From positions 1-64,000 of the forward strand of contig JANQRQ010000260.1 in assembly GCA_028284485.1 (NCBI GenBank): a stretch of 64,000 nt of DNA, read 5' to 3'. The translations under genes and the position numbers were made by a program. The stretch is from Planctomycetaceae bacterium. Lineage in GTDB: Bacteria > Planctomycetota > Planctomycetia > Planctomycetales > Planctomycetaceae. Shown piece by piece: positions 31,941 through 40,545 of the stretch. The first letter of the stretch is position 1, and each line of letters begins with the position of its first letter. The notes under the pieces were generated by a model. That model was given only the letters and a program-made list of their open reading frames with translations. It was not told where the DNA came from and did no database searches.

Positions 31941-33023
31941 ATGGAATTCATGAGTGATACCATCGAGCAACATGCCGGCAGCAACTCGGAAGAAGAGGAA
32001 CGCGAACGCGAAGAGCAGGCGATTCGACTGCTCGCCACCGCCTACCAGCGGATGCGATCCGAAATCGGCAAGGTCATTATCGGGCAGCAGGAAATCGTCG
32101 ACCAATTGTTGATCGCGCTGTTCAGCAAGGGGCATTGCCTGTTAATGGGCGTGCCTGGGCTGGCCAAAACGCTGCTCGTCAGCACGATTGCCGAGATTCT
32201 CCATTTGTCGTTTCGGCGAATTCAATTTACCCCCGATTTGATGCCGTCGGACATCACCGGCACGGATGTGTTGCAGGACGACCCCGACACCGGGCGCCGA
32301 ACGTTTCAATTCATGCAGGGGCCGTTGTTCACAAATGTGCTACTTGCGGACGAGATCAATCGCACCCCTCCCAAAACACAGTCGGCATTGTTGGAAGCGA
32401 TGCAGGAACGGCATGTCTCGGTCGGTTCGAATACCTATCGCTTACCTCAGCCGTTTTTTGTGCTCGCCACGCAAAACCCCATCGAGCAGGAAGGAACGTA
32501 CCCGCTGCCTGAAGCGCAGTTGGATCGCTTTATGTTTAACTCGGTCATGCGCTATCCCGAGGCGGATGAGGAATTGTTGATCCTCAAAGAGACGACCGGC
32601 GGTTTCGAACCCGATTTGACCACGGCATTGACCGGGCGTCAGATTCTGGCGTTACAAGAAGTCGTACGCAAAGTACCGGTCGCAGATCATGTCTTCGAGT
32701 ACGTCCGCGATTTGGTCCGGGCGACTCGTCCGCAAGAAACAGACGCCCTCGATTTTGCGAAGCAGTACATTTCGTGGGGAGCCGGTCCCCGGGCTGGGCA
32801 GTACCTGATCATCGGCGGCAAGGCGAAAGCGATTCTCGAAGGCCGCTACCATGTCACGACTGAAGACATTCGTGCTATCGCGCATCCGGTGTTACGGCAT
32901 CGGATCGTCACCACGTTTCATGCCGATAGTGAAGGGATTACATCGGACGATGTGGTCGACATGCTGCTGAAGGAAGTCCGCGTCGGGTTGTTCGACAAAG
33001 GTGCCAAGCTCGCCCGCGGATAG
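31941..33023 (+). CDS. MoxR family AAA+ ATPase
   Basis: A 360-aa cytoplasmic ATPase. A charged coiled N-terminus (EEEERERE) precedes the AAA core. Walker A is of MoxR style ([10 protein letters not shown]), then the MoxR signature [17 protein letters not shown], Walker [21 protein letters not shown], and sensor region [20 protein letters not shown]. Residues 270-360 form the lid. MoxR proteins remodel or load metal into partner proteins, commonly VWA proteins; the VWA gene at 28716 is the nearest candidate. An ATG at 31950 is an alternative start; neither has a strong Shine-Dalgarno. Confidence 0.94.
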   Translation: MEFMSDTIEQHAGSNSEEEEREREEQAIRLLATAYQRMRSEIGKVIIGQQEIVDQLLIALFSKGHCLLMGVPGLAKTLLVSTIAEILHLSFRRIQFTPDLMPSDITGTDVLQDDPDTGRRTFQFMQGPLFTNVLLADEINRTPPKTQSALLEAMQERHVSVGSNTYRLPQPFFVLATQNPIEQEGTYPLPEAQLDRFMFNSVMRYPEADEELLILKETTGGFEPDLTTALTGRQILALQEVVRKVPVADHVFEYVRDLVRATRPQETDALDFAKQYISWGAGPRAGQYLIIGGKAKAILEGRYHVTTEDIRAIAHPVLRHRIVTTFHADSEGITSDDVVDMLLKEVRVGLFDKGAKLARG

Positions 33024-33482
33024 ATGAGTAGTTTGCAGTGGAATGGGAGGGCGAGGCTCCTGCCGAGCCGGCACTGTCTTTCATTCCTTGCAAGTGAGTC
33101 AATTCTCGATTCGCGAACCGGTTTATCGTTTCGCCGTTCCCACAAGTGTTAGCTCTCCCGGTGCAACGAATTGCATCTAGTCGCGAGAGTTCTTCGTAAC
33201 TACTAGTATAAACTCGTTCCCAGGCTCCCACCTGGGAACACATCGAACACGAGGCTCCTGCCTCGTTCCAATGGATTCCCGCCTTCGCGGGAATGACGTA
33301 ATGTGGGCCTCTAGCTCAAGGGGTCTTAACCCATATGCAATTCGTTGCGGTGGGAAAGCCCAGCCGCCGGTCGGGTGACGTGGCGATGAATTCAGTTTCG
33401 GGCAGAGCCTGGGAACGAGACAACAATGTTCTTTTGGTGGGACAGACATTCCTGTCTGTCTCGAATCGATCCATCGTTTCCG
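33024..33482. repeat. Convergent gap packed with hairpin repeats
   Basis: Between MoxR and the DUF1338 gene. It contains an intact GGGAGGGCGAGGCTCCTGCC-type element (33045-33069), three successive perfect hairpins (33216-33239 with a 9-bp stem; 33249-33266 with a 7-bp stem; 33275-33294 with an 8-bp stem), a half copy of the first near 33405, and an inverted copy of the CAGACAGGAATGTCTGT element (33442-33458). No gene is supported. Confidence 0.7.
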
Positions 33483-34445
33483 TCATTTCTGTCCGCCGTC
33501 GGCCACGCGAGTCATCTCGAACAGATTCGTCGCTTGCGGTCCGAGGAAGCCTTCGAAGCGGCTGTGTTTGCCGGTCACCGCATCGATCACTTCGCCGCGC
33601 TCGGCTAACTCAAAATACGCGTAGGTCCAAGGCATGGTTGTCGGCTCTCCCGATTCGGCGACATTGACATCAATCGTCACCGCTTCGGTTGCCGATTGCC
33701 TTAACTTCGACCCATGTTCTCCTTCGACGGATGATTTCATGGGGACGCCGGCGGCAATCAAAGCCGCGATCGTTTTTTCGATGTCGTCGAGTGCTTCGGT
33801 CCCATGAGAATTGATCAACGATGTGAAGTGATTGACATTATATCCGTGCACCATCACCCAAGCGGCATATTGGCTTTCCGCGTTGACCGTTTCGACATCG
33901 GACCGTTCCGGAAGGTTCCAGGGGAGTTCTTGAATGTGTCGAACGAGAGTGTCCAACAGCTCCTGCCGACGTGATCCCGAGCAGTCAGTCAGGCGATACA
34001 AATCCGCCAGAACGGCACCGGCAATCGGATCACGATGCGTCTCGATTAGCGATTCGACGATGTGCTGTGTCTGTCGGCTCAGTTCCCAGACCTTGAGTTC
34101 CGAAATAAACAGTTTCGGAAAGTCCGAATTGGGATGTTGATAATGAATCGCTCCCAGGTGCTTGTCGGCGAAATGATAGCAGCCGGCCGGGATGTAACCC
34201 AACGCTTCAAATATGCGGCTAAGCCCCGCGATGCCGGTTAGTGGCTGCTGGCAGGCCAATGTGCGAAATGCGATGTGGTCGTTAACGAATGTAGCACCAG
34301 CCCCGCGAATCATCGATTCGTACGACTGAACGTAGGCGACTCGCTGTCGATATCGGTCCCACAACGCGTCGAATAGTTCCGCCAAAAACTCTTCGGTTTC
34401 GTTGGTCAGGGTAATCGCCCGATGAGGTCCCTCTGAAGTTGCCAT
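33483..34445 (-). CDS. DUF1338 / HglS-like non-haem iron protein
   Basis: A 320-aa protein of the DUF1338 family, whose characterised member HglS (YdcJ relatives) is a 2-oxoadipate dioxygenase/decarboxylase giving 2-hydroxyglutarate in lysine breakdown. Visible family features are FVNDHIAFRTL with candidate metal ligand His57, HFADKHLGAIHYQHP, HGYNVNHFT with a second His near 205, and YAYFELAERGEV with a candidate Glu ligand near 285. The start at 34445 has a strong GGAGGT about nine bases upstream. Length is shorter than HglS (about 460 aa), so it belongs to the compact branch and its substrate may differ. Confidence 0.85.
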   Translation of the reverse strand: MATSEGPHRAITLTNETEEFLAELFDALWDRYRQRVAYVQSYESMIRGAGATFVNDHIAFRTLACQQPLTGIAGLSRIFEALGYIPAGCYHFADKHLGAIHYQHPNSDFPKLFISELKVWELSRQTQHIVESLIETHRDPIAGAVLADLYRLTDCSGSRRQELLDTLVRHIQELPWNLPERSDVETVNAESQYAAWVMVHGYNVNHFTSLINSHGTEALDDIEKTIAALIAAGVPMKSSVEGEHGSKLRQSATEAVTIDVNVAESGEPTTMPWTYAYFELAERGEVIDAVTGKHSRFEGFLGPQATNLFEMTRVADGGQK

Positions 34446-34799
34446 CGCTTCTACCTCCGCTGTATAGCGTTTTGTGCTACTAACGATTGAAGTTTGCGCA
34501 CGGCGCGTAAATTTTCAATACAGGTCGACTTTTTGGTTGTTGCCAGAATGAACCGGCCGCGCCAGGCGAATTCGTCATCCTGAATACAGCGTAATATTCC
34601 GAGGCCGTATTGTTCCAGGTCGAACGCGCCGCTAGGCTTGAATTGTCGAGACACGTTACTTAGAAACAGTGCTCGATTCACCGCCCTGTATCGAATTCTA
34701 ATGCCCACATTACCGGGGCAATTCAGACCGAATCACGCACGATCCCGGCAGTTTTGTTCGGCCTTGAAACTTAACTTCAGAATTGAAATCACAAATTCC
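34446..34799. promoter_or_regulatory. Divergent region, DUF1338 gene / 5-formyl-THF cyclo-ligase
   Basis: A 354-base gap with outward-facing genes. The only clear signal is GGAGGT before the leftward gene. An in-frame extension of the rightward gene exists here but has no family similarity. Confidence 0.4.
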
Positions 34800-35417
34800 A
34801 TGACCGCACCTTCGATCGATCTGCAACAACGCAAGACAGAAATCCGCGAGCAGGCACACGCCAACCGCCGGGCACAACCGGAAAAAGACGAAGTCAGCCG
34901 TCGCATCTTGGCGCGATTCTTTACCCTGCCCGAGTACGAGCAGGCGGAAACGGTTATGTTTTATGTCGACGTTCGAGCGGAAGTCCGCACGCGCCACGAT
35001 TTGGAAAACGCGCTGGCTAGCGGCAAGAAAATCGTAGTCCCCTATTGTGTCGATGGGGAGTTGGAGTTGTTCCATTTGGAATCAATCGACGAATTGGAAA
35101 TCGGCATGTATCGCATATTGGAACCAAAACCGGATTTGCGAGATGTCGCCGCCAAGAAAGTCCCCGTCGCGGAACTCGATCTGATCATGGTCCCGGGTGT
35201 CGCCTTTGATCAGCGTGGCGGACGGACTGGTCACGGCAAAGGATACTACGACAAACTGTTGGAGCACGCGCGACCGGAAACACCGCTGGTGGCATTGGCA
35301 TTTGAATGCCAGATGTTTCCAGAAATTCCGATGCAGGATCACGACGTCTTCATGGATAAAGTGGTCACCGAAGAGAACGTGTATGCGGGTCGCGGACGGG
35401 CAGCGTCCGCTTCGTGA
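34800..35417 (+). CDS. 5-formyltetrahydrofolate cyclo-ligase
   Basis: A 205-aa enzyme that converts 5-formyl-THF to 5,10-methenyl-THF with ATP. The ATG at 34800 matches the family's start; the frame upstream to 34638 is not conserved-looking. Family features are the N-terminal Lys/Arg helix (QQRKTEIREQAHANRRAQP), YVDVRAEVRT, and the ligand-binding VPGVAFDQRGGRTGHGKGYYD. The gene is followed within about 80 bases by ftr, so both may be co-transcribed and serve one-carbon metabolism. Confidence 0.92.
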   Translation: MTAPSIDLQQRKTEIREQAHANRRAQPEKDEVSRRILARFFTLPEYEQAETVMFYVDVRAEVRTRHDLENALASGKKIVVPYCVDGELELFHLESIDELEIGMYRILEPKPDLRDVAAKKVPVAELDLIMVPGVAFDQRGGRTGHGKGYYDKLLEHARPETPLVALAFECQMFPEIPMQDHDVFMDKVVTEENVYAGRGRAASAS

Positions 35418-35495
35418 CAGCCTCGTCCGCCAACGTGCGTGGCCGACGAAAGTTCCATGCCTTGGCTTCGCTTCTTCCGAATGGAATCGCCTCAA

Positions 35496-36425
35496 ATGGC
35501 TGCAACACACCGCGCGGAAATTGACGATACCTACGCCGAAGCATTTCGCAGTATCTATGCGGAGTTTGTGATAACAGCTCGTGATCGCACATGGCTCGAT
35601 CATGCGGTGAACGCTGCGACCGGTCATGCGACGAGCACAATCATGTGTGACTGTGAAGCGGGCGTTGACCACTACATTGGCCCAGGGAGCGAACCGTTTG
35701 TCGAATCGCCCGATGGACGTGCCGGTGCTGTCATCCAAATGCATGTCCCGCGGTTCCGCAAAGATCGAGTCGAGGCGTTAGAGAAGTCTCTATTGGCTCG
35801 GGTTAGCCAGAACGTGCTGACCTGTCCGACATCTAGCTGTTTCAATCGCCTCGACACCGAAGAGTATTTCAAGTTGGGTCGCAAGATCGCCTACTTCGGT
35901 GATGGTTTCGAAAGCCTCGACCAAAGATTTGACCGCAGCGTATGGGTCATCCCGACAATGGGTGGAGAATTCGTCATGGACCGGCGGTTTGGATATCGTG
36001 ACGGGATTATGGGAGGCAACCTGTGGTTCTTCGGGACAACCGAAGATGCAGCGATCGAAGCAGCCGAGCGAGCCATCGAAGCCGTCAACGCAACGCCCGG
36101 TGTAGTCGCGCCGTTCCCGGGTGGTGTGGCGGCCAGTGCTTCCAAAGCCGGCAGCCGATATTCGTTTCTCTTCGCCAGCACCTACGAGCAGTTTTGCCCG
36201 ACATTGAAGTTTAAGCTCGGCGACGATTCGCGGGTCCCCGACGGCGTCACTTCGATAATGGAGATCATTATCAACGGACGCGATTTGGAAACCGTTGCCG
36301 CCGCGACCCATGCTGCCATCGAGAAGTCAGCCGTCACTGCCGGTTTGATGAAAATCAGCGCGGGAAACTATGGAGGCCGCTTGGGTAAGAGCTTTATTCA
36401 TTTGCGACCACAAGCCGATTCGTAG
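35496..36425 (+). CDS. ftr: Formylmethanofuran:tetrahydromethanopterin formyltransferase
   Basis: About 309 aa from the ATG at 35496, where family similarity begins (EIDDTYAEAF); upstream in-frame GTG 35439 and ATG 35481 are alternatives. Family blocks are GHATSTIMCDCEAGVDHYI, SPDGRAGAVIQMHVPR, QNVLTCPTSSCFNRL, IPTMGGEFVMDRRFG, GIMGGNLWFFG and KISAGNYGGRLGKSFIHLRP. Ftr moves the formyl group between methanofuran-type and H4MPT-type carriers. In methylotrophs it is part of the Fhc complex in formaldehyde oxidation; planctomycetes are known to carry this archaeal-type C1 set. No fhcA/B/C, mch or fae lies within the window, so the rest of the pathway must be encoded elsewhere. Confidence 0.93.
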   Translation: MAATHRAEIDDTYAEAFRSIYAEFVITARDRTWLDHAVNAATGHATSTIMCDCEAGVDHYIGPGSEPFVESPDGRAGAVIQMHVPRFRKDRVEALEKSLLARVSQNVLTCPTSSCFNRLDTEEYFKLGRKIAYFGDGFESLDQRFDRSVWVIPTMGGEFVMDRRFGYRDGIMGGNLWFFGTTEDAAIEAAERAIEAVNATPGVVAPFPGGVAASASKAGSRYSFLFASTYEQFCPTLKFKLGDDSRVPDGVTSIMEIIINGRDLETVAAATHAAIEKSAVTAGLMKISAGNYGGRLGKSFIHLRPQADS

Positions 36426-36943
36426 GAGTCTCAAGAGCTCAGTTCAGCCACTGAGACCTCAGAGTTCACTGAGATGGTCACAGCGAAAGGGCAAGTATTC
36501 TCAGCCCGAGTTTCACGCGTAGACGCTAAGCCACGAAGTTGGCGCGTTGGGTGGCCCGGGTTGGACGGAGCGCAGCGGAGGAAACCCCGGAACTTACAAT
36601 TTCATTCAGTTTCATTCCCGCCATTGATTAGCCCTCACCCCAGACCCCTCTCCCAGCGGGAGAGGGGAGTCTGTTGCCGGAGTCGGTCAGCAGAGGGAGA
36701 GGTGACGCTCGCGTTGACTGCCAAGCATTTGGTCGGCGCTGCAGCATTGCTGCCGGTTTCGAGCGATTCGTGTATTTCGTGGTTGATAAACCAGAAGAGC
36801 GACGAGTTGGATTCCCGCCTACACGGAGATGACGGTTCGACGTTGCCTTCAACGACAGTGCCGTCTCCCTGTTGATCGCGAAAGATGCTATGCTGGAGCC
36901 GCTTTGAATAATGGCAGCCTCGCTTCAGCAAGGTACTCAATTA
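36426..36943 (+). other. Intergenic gap with a dispersed hairpin repeat
   Basis: A 518-base gap between ftr and the nitrilase-like gene, both rightward. It holds a perfect 10-bp hairpin at 36645-36667 and the inverse copy of the 23674-23690 string at 36691-36707. A degraded ATTCCCGC element follows near 36810. The downstream gene's AAGGT ribosome site lies at its right end. No gene is supported. Confidence 0.55.
36645..36667 (+). repeat. Perfect 10-bp hairpin, GC-rich
   Basis: CCCCTCTCCC and GGGAGAGGGG flank an AGC loop. This type of CT/GA stem is a typical dispersed intergenic repeat and is related to the element at 23679-23697. Confidence 0.7.
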
Positions 36944-37852
36944 ATGCCACACCGATCGATTGTGTTCAGCTCGGTCCGTCTTTTCCTGCTCATGAGTCTG
37001 GTGGCTTGTTGCTGCGCCGGTACATCGTCTGGCCAAACAACGAACGGCGACAAAACCATTCAGAAATCGCCAAGCGAAACGGCACGTACGATTCGTGTAG
37101 CCGGTGTCATCTTCGATCATGTGCAGCAGGGTGACTATCGTCAGGCGAACTTCCAACAGGCAGAAAAACTTATCCGCGAATCCGCCGCTGCCGGTGCAAA
37201 GATCGTCTGCACGGTTGAGCAGTTTTTAGACGGCTACGGATTTGATGCCAACAAGATGCAAGGGGCCGCGGACTCGAATGCCGAACGCTGTGAAGTGATT
37301 GGGCAAAGCGTTTATGTGCAGCGACTGTCGGAACTCGCGCGCGAATTGAACGTGGTCATTGTCGCCGGCGTTGCGCTGAAAGAGGGAACCAAGACCTTTA
37401 ATAGCGCATTGATTTTCGAATTGGATGGCAACTTAGCCGGGACGTATCGCAAAACTCACAACGCCGGCAAGTATGCACGCTGGTTTGCACCACTATCTGT
37501 CGAAGAAAAGCAGGCGGCTTGTCCCAGCTTTCCAATCGGGGGCGGTCGGCTGAGCGTTAAGATTTGCAACGATCGTCGATTTCCGGAAACGACTCGCTAC
37601 ATGGTCGACAACGGTTGCGAGTTGCTCCTTTGTCCGGCGTATGGCAGCTATACGCCCGGCAAACTTGTCGATGACAGCGCGAAATACGGACTGTGGGCCG
37701 TCTTCGTGCATCCGCAGGGCTGTCAATTCATCGATCGCGGACAGGTGGTCGTTGAGCGCCGTCGCAAACCGGGTGAAAGTTTGTTTGTGATGCATGAGGT
37801 CGAATTCCGTTCGCCGCGGCGACTAGCCGACGAGGCTGCCTCTTCACCATGA
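36944..37852 (+). CDS. Nitrilase-superfamily (carbon-nitrogen hydrolase) lipoprotein
   Basis: The ATG at 36944 has AAGGT upstream; 302 aa. The N-terminus is a lipoprotein-like signal (RLFLLMSLVACCCAG; lipobox LVAC), so the protein is probably anchored outside the cytoplasm, which is unusual for this superfamily. The CN-hydrolase domain starts at about residue 45 (TIRVAGVIFDHVQ). Candidate triad residues are Glu in CTVEQF (about 90), Lys in YRKTHNAG (about 169) and Cys in KICNDRRFPE (about 207). All are present, so hydrolysis of an amide or carbamoyl group is expected. The substrate is unknown. Confidence 0.85.
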   Translation: MPHRSIVFSSVRLFLLMSLVACCCAGTSSGQTTNGDKTIQKSPSETARTIRVAGVIFDHVQQGDYRQANFQQAEKLIRESAAAGAKIVCTVEQFLDGYGFDANKMQGAADSNAERCEVIGQSVYVQRLSELARELNVVIVAGVALKEGTKTFNSALIFELDGNLAGTYRKTHNAGKYARWFAPLSVEEKQAACPSFPIGGGRLSVKICNDRRFPETTRYMVDNGCELLLCPAYGSYTPGKLVDDSAKYGLWAVFVHPQGCQFIDRGQVVVERRRKPGESLFVMHEVEFRSPRRLADEAASSP

Positions 37853-37906
37853 CGGTGCCCTCTTGGCATGCGATCGGCTACGACGACCATTGCGGATATC
37901 AATCGC

Positions 37907-38371
37907 ATGAAACCGGTAACATTTGCCTGCGAGGAAACTCTGACGATGTCGGGGGAACAAATCGCAGCGCAGATTTTGGAAATCGATAATTGGCCGAACT
38001 TTGACGGGTACGGGATTTTGCCCGGCATCGAAAGTGCTGAATTCGATCCCAAAACGCCCGAAAATGTGGGGACCCGAATTCGAGTCACAAATCGTGACGG
38101 CTCATCTCATGTTGAGGAAATCGTCGAATGGGAACCCGAAACTCGTCTGCGGCTGCGGTTCGGCGACTTCTCTCCGCCGGTATCGCGATTGGCGACCGCC
38201 TTCGAAGAAACATGGGAATTTGAATCGACCACCGAGGGCACGACCCGAATTGTGAGGTCGTTCCGAATGGACCCGAAGTCGGTTTTCACTCGTCCGGTCC
38301 TGGTGTTGATTTCGTTCTTCCTCAAAAGGGCGATTTCCCGCCATCTCAAACAGATCGGCGACGAGAGTTAA
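37907..38371 (+). CDS. SRPBCC-fold protein
   Basis: About 154 aa from the ATG at 37907 (MKPVTFACEETLTMSGEQIA); a start at 37868 would add 13 residues. The pattern fits START/Bet v1-like (SRPBCC) proteins, with an early strand, a helix containing ILEIDNWPNFDGY, a meander of strands with VEEIVEWEPETRLRLRFGDF, and a long C-terminal helix (RPVLVLISFFLKRAISRHLKQI). Such proteins bind hydrophobic ligands in a cavity. Ligand and role are unknown. It follows the nitrilase-like gene after a short gap. Confidence 0.78.
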   Translation: MKPVTFACEETLTMSGEQIAAQILEIDNWPNFDGYGILPGIESAEFDPKTPENVGTRIRVTNRDGSSHVEEIVEWEPETRLRLRFGDFSPPVSRLATAFEETWEFESTTEGTTRIVRSFRMDPKSVFTRPVLVLISFFLKRAISRHLKQIGDES

Positions 38372-38604
38372 CAGCACCGCATGCCGCCCGATTCGAGTGA
38401 ATCGACTGGCGATGCGAACCTTCGGAATATTTATGCGCTCTTCTCTGGGGAATCTTCGGTCTGAAGGTCCGCCCAGACTGCACGAACCGATCGCCGGGAG
38501 ATATAATCGCCGCGCGCCGACCCGGTCGTTTCATCAGATGTCGGGCATCAATGACCGACACAACTGACTCAAGGAAGAATCTGACAAAGAGGAATCGCCA
38601 GAAC

Positions 38605-40296
38605 ATGGAAACAGGCGAAGCAAAAACATCAAAAGACTTCATTCGCGAAATTGTCGCCGAGGATGTCGCCAACGGCAAAAACGACAGCCGCGTGCACACG
38701 CGTTTTCCCCCTGAACCGAATGGCTATTTGCACATTGGGCACGCCAAATCGATCTGCTTGAACTTCGGGCTGGCTGCCGAGTACGAGCAGGGGCTGTGCA
38801 ATTTGCGATTCGACGACACGAATCCGACCAAAGAAAGTGTCGAATACGTCAACGCCATCAAGGATGACATCCACTGGCTCGGGTTCGACTGGGAAGATCG
38901 TGAATTCTATGCCTCGGATTATTTCGAGCAGCTCTACGAATGGGCCGTCAAACTGATCAAGGATGGCAAGGCCTATGTGGACAGTCTCAGCCTGGAAGAG
39001 ATTCGGGAATATCGCGGGTCGTTGACCGAACCGGGCCGGGAAAGCCCACACCGCAGCCGATCGGTCGAGGAGAACCTCGATTTGTTTGCTCGCATGCGAG
39101 CGGGCGAGTTCGAAAATGGTGCTCATGTGTTGCGCGCCAAAATCGACATGGCTTCGCCCAACATGAACATGCGCGATCCGGTGATGTATCGCATTATGCA
39201 TGCACATCATCACCGCACCGGTGACGAGTGGTGCATTTATCCGATGTACGACTTCACGCATGGACAGTCCGATTCGATCGAGGGTATTACGCATTCGCTA
39301 TGCACGCTGGAGTTCGAGCATCATCGCCCGTTGTACGATTGGTACTTGGAGCAACTGGACATTTACCGGCCGCGCCAAATTGAATTTGCCCGATTGAATT
39401 TGAACTACACAGTGATGAGCAAGCGGAAACTCATCGCGCTCGTCGACGAGGGCCACGTCAGCGGCTGGGATGATCCTCGACTATGGACGATTCGGGGACT
39501 GCGCCGCCGCGGCTATACGCCCGAAGCGATACGCAATTTCTGTGGCATCGTTGGCATCACGAAGTACAACAGCCTTTCGGAGATGGCGCTTTTGGAACAT
39601 ACCTTGCGTGAAGACTTGAACAAGCGAGCTGCCCGAGTCATGGGCGTACTCAACCCGTTGCGGGTCGTCATCGAGAATTACCCCGAGAATCAGAACGAGG
39701 AACTCGAAGCGGTTAACAATCCCGAGGATGACAGCATGGGCACACGCATGGTGCCGTTTTCCCGTGTGCTGTACATCGAGCGGGATGATTTCATGGAAGA
39801 TCCCCCGAAGAAGTTCTTCCGGTTGGCGCCGGGCCGCGAAGTTCGTTTGCGGTATGCTTATTTCATTACTTGTGTCGAAGCGATCAAGGATGACAACGGC
39901 GAAATCGTCGAGCTGCGATGCACGTACGATCCGGAAACACGCGGTGGGAACGCTCCCGATGGTCGAAAGGTTAAGTCGACCATCCATTGGGTGTCGGCGG
40001 CCCACGCGCTGAATGCCGAAGTGCGGCTGTATGACAGCCTCTTTACGCAGGCCGATCCGGAAGAGGGTGACGACTTTCGCGATAATCTCAATTCTGACTC
40101 GCTGACCGTACTAAGCGACTGCCAGGTTGAACCGAGCTTGGCCAATGCCGACCCACAGGAACGCTATCAATTCGAGCGATTGGGATACTTCTGCGTCGAC
40201 TCGGTCGACTCGACGAACGAGCGATTGATCTTCAATCGCACGGTCACGTTGCGCGACACGTGGGCCCGCATGCAAAAGCAGAAGCAGAAGTCGTAG
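38605..40296 (+). CDS. glnS: Glutaminyl-tRNA synthetase
   Basis: A 563-aa class I enzyme. The ATG at 38605 is chosen because AAAGAGGAA lies upstream at good spacing and the product then matches the usual GlnRS start; the longer frame begins at 38551. Motifs are [15 protein letters not shown] with HIGH at 43-46, [10 protein letters not shown], and the KMSKS equivalent MSKRK at 271. The C-terminal beta-barrels read anticodon bases ([15 protein letters not shown] and onward). GlnRS rather than a non-discriminating GluRS is indicated by the [12 protein letters not shown] signature and length. Confidence 0.96.
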   Translation: METGEAKTSKDFIREIVAEDVANGKNDSRVHTRFPPEPNGYLHIGHAKSICLNFGLAAEYEQGLCNLRFDDTNPTKESVEYVNAIKDDIHWLGFDWEDREFYASDYFEQLYEWAVKLIKDGKAYVDSLSLEEIREYRGSLTEPGRESPHRSRSVEENLDLFARMRAGEFENGAHVLRAKIDMASPNMNMRDPVMYRIMHAHHHRTGDEWCIYPMYDFTHGQSDSIEGITHSLCTLEFEHHRPLYDWYLEQLDIYRPRQIEFARLNLNYTVMSKRKLIALVDEGHVSGWDDPRLWTIRGLRRRGYTPEAIRNFCGIVGITKYNSLSEMALLEHTLREDLNKRAARVMGVLNPLRVVIENYPENQNEELEAVNNPEDDSMGTRMVPFSRVLYIERDDFMEDPPKKFFRLAPGREVRLRYAYFITCVEAIKDDNGEIVELRCTYDPETRGGNAPDGRKVKSTIHWVSAAHALNAEVRLYDSLFTQADPEEGDDFRDNLNSDSLTVLSDCQVEPSLANADPQERYQFERLGYFCVDSVDSTNERLIFNRTVTLRDTWARMQKQKQKS

Positions 40297-40545
40297 GGTC
40301 GCCCGTTTGAGCGACTATTTCAGTGCACTTTCGGGGGGTGGCCGTGGCCGGACCAAGGGGAAGCCTCGGAATCGGTCGTCGGGCCTCGAGTCGTGGCGAT
40401 TGCCGAGTCATTCGAATGTGCTGAGGCGGCAGGTATCGGATCGGTGAATTTTTCTGTCCGCGCAGAAATTTGGGCACCGGCTTGATACCGGTGCCGCGGA
40501 GGAGGTGGGATGGATTTTGAAGTGGGGGGAAAAGCTTCGTTGTCG
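40297..40545. other. Convergent gap glnS / YTV-type gene with tandem hairpins
   Basis: Two stems lie close together: TTTCTG/CAGAAA (40451-40468) and GGCACCGG/CCGGTGCC (40473-40495). A weak GTCGC/GCGAC stem followed by TATTT is right after the glnS stop (40298-40319). No gene is seen. Confidence 0.5.
40451..40495. terminator. Two adjacent hairpins between convergent genes
   Basis: The second stem is a perfect 8-bp GC-rich pair around a CTTGATA loop, and the first is a perfect 6-bp pair around TCCGCG. For the leftward gene the T-rich side follows the stem. A bidirectional terminator is likely. Confidence 0.5.

Noticed and set aside
33300-33345. Possible tRNA-like stretch (CTCTAGCTCAAGGGG)
   Set aside because: It cannot be folded into acceptor, anticodon and T arms and has no TTCGA-type T loop at the right distance.
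34638-34799. 54-residue N-terminal extension of the cyclo-ligase
   Set aside because: The enzyme family begins near the ATG at 34800; the extension looks non-coding.
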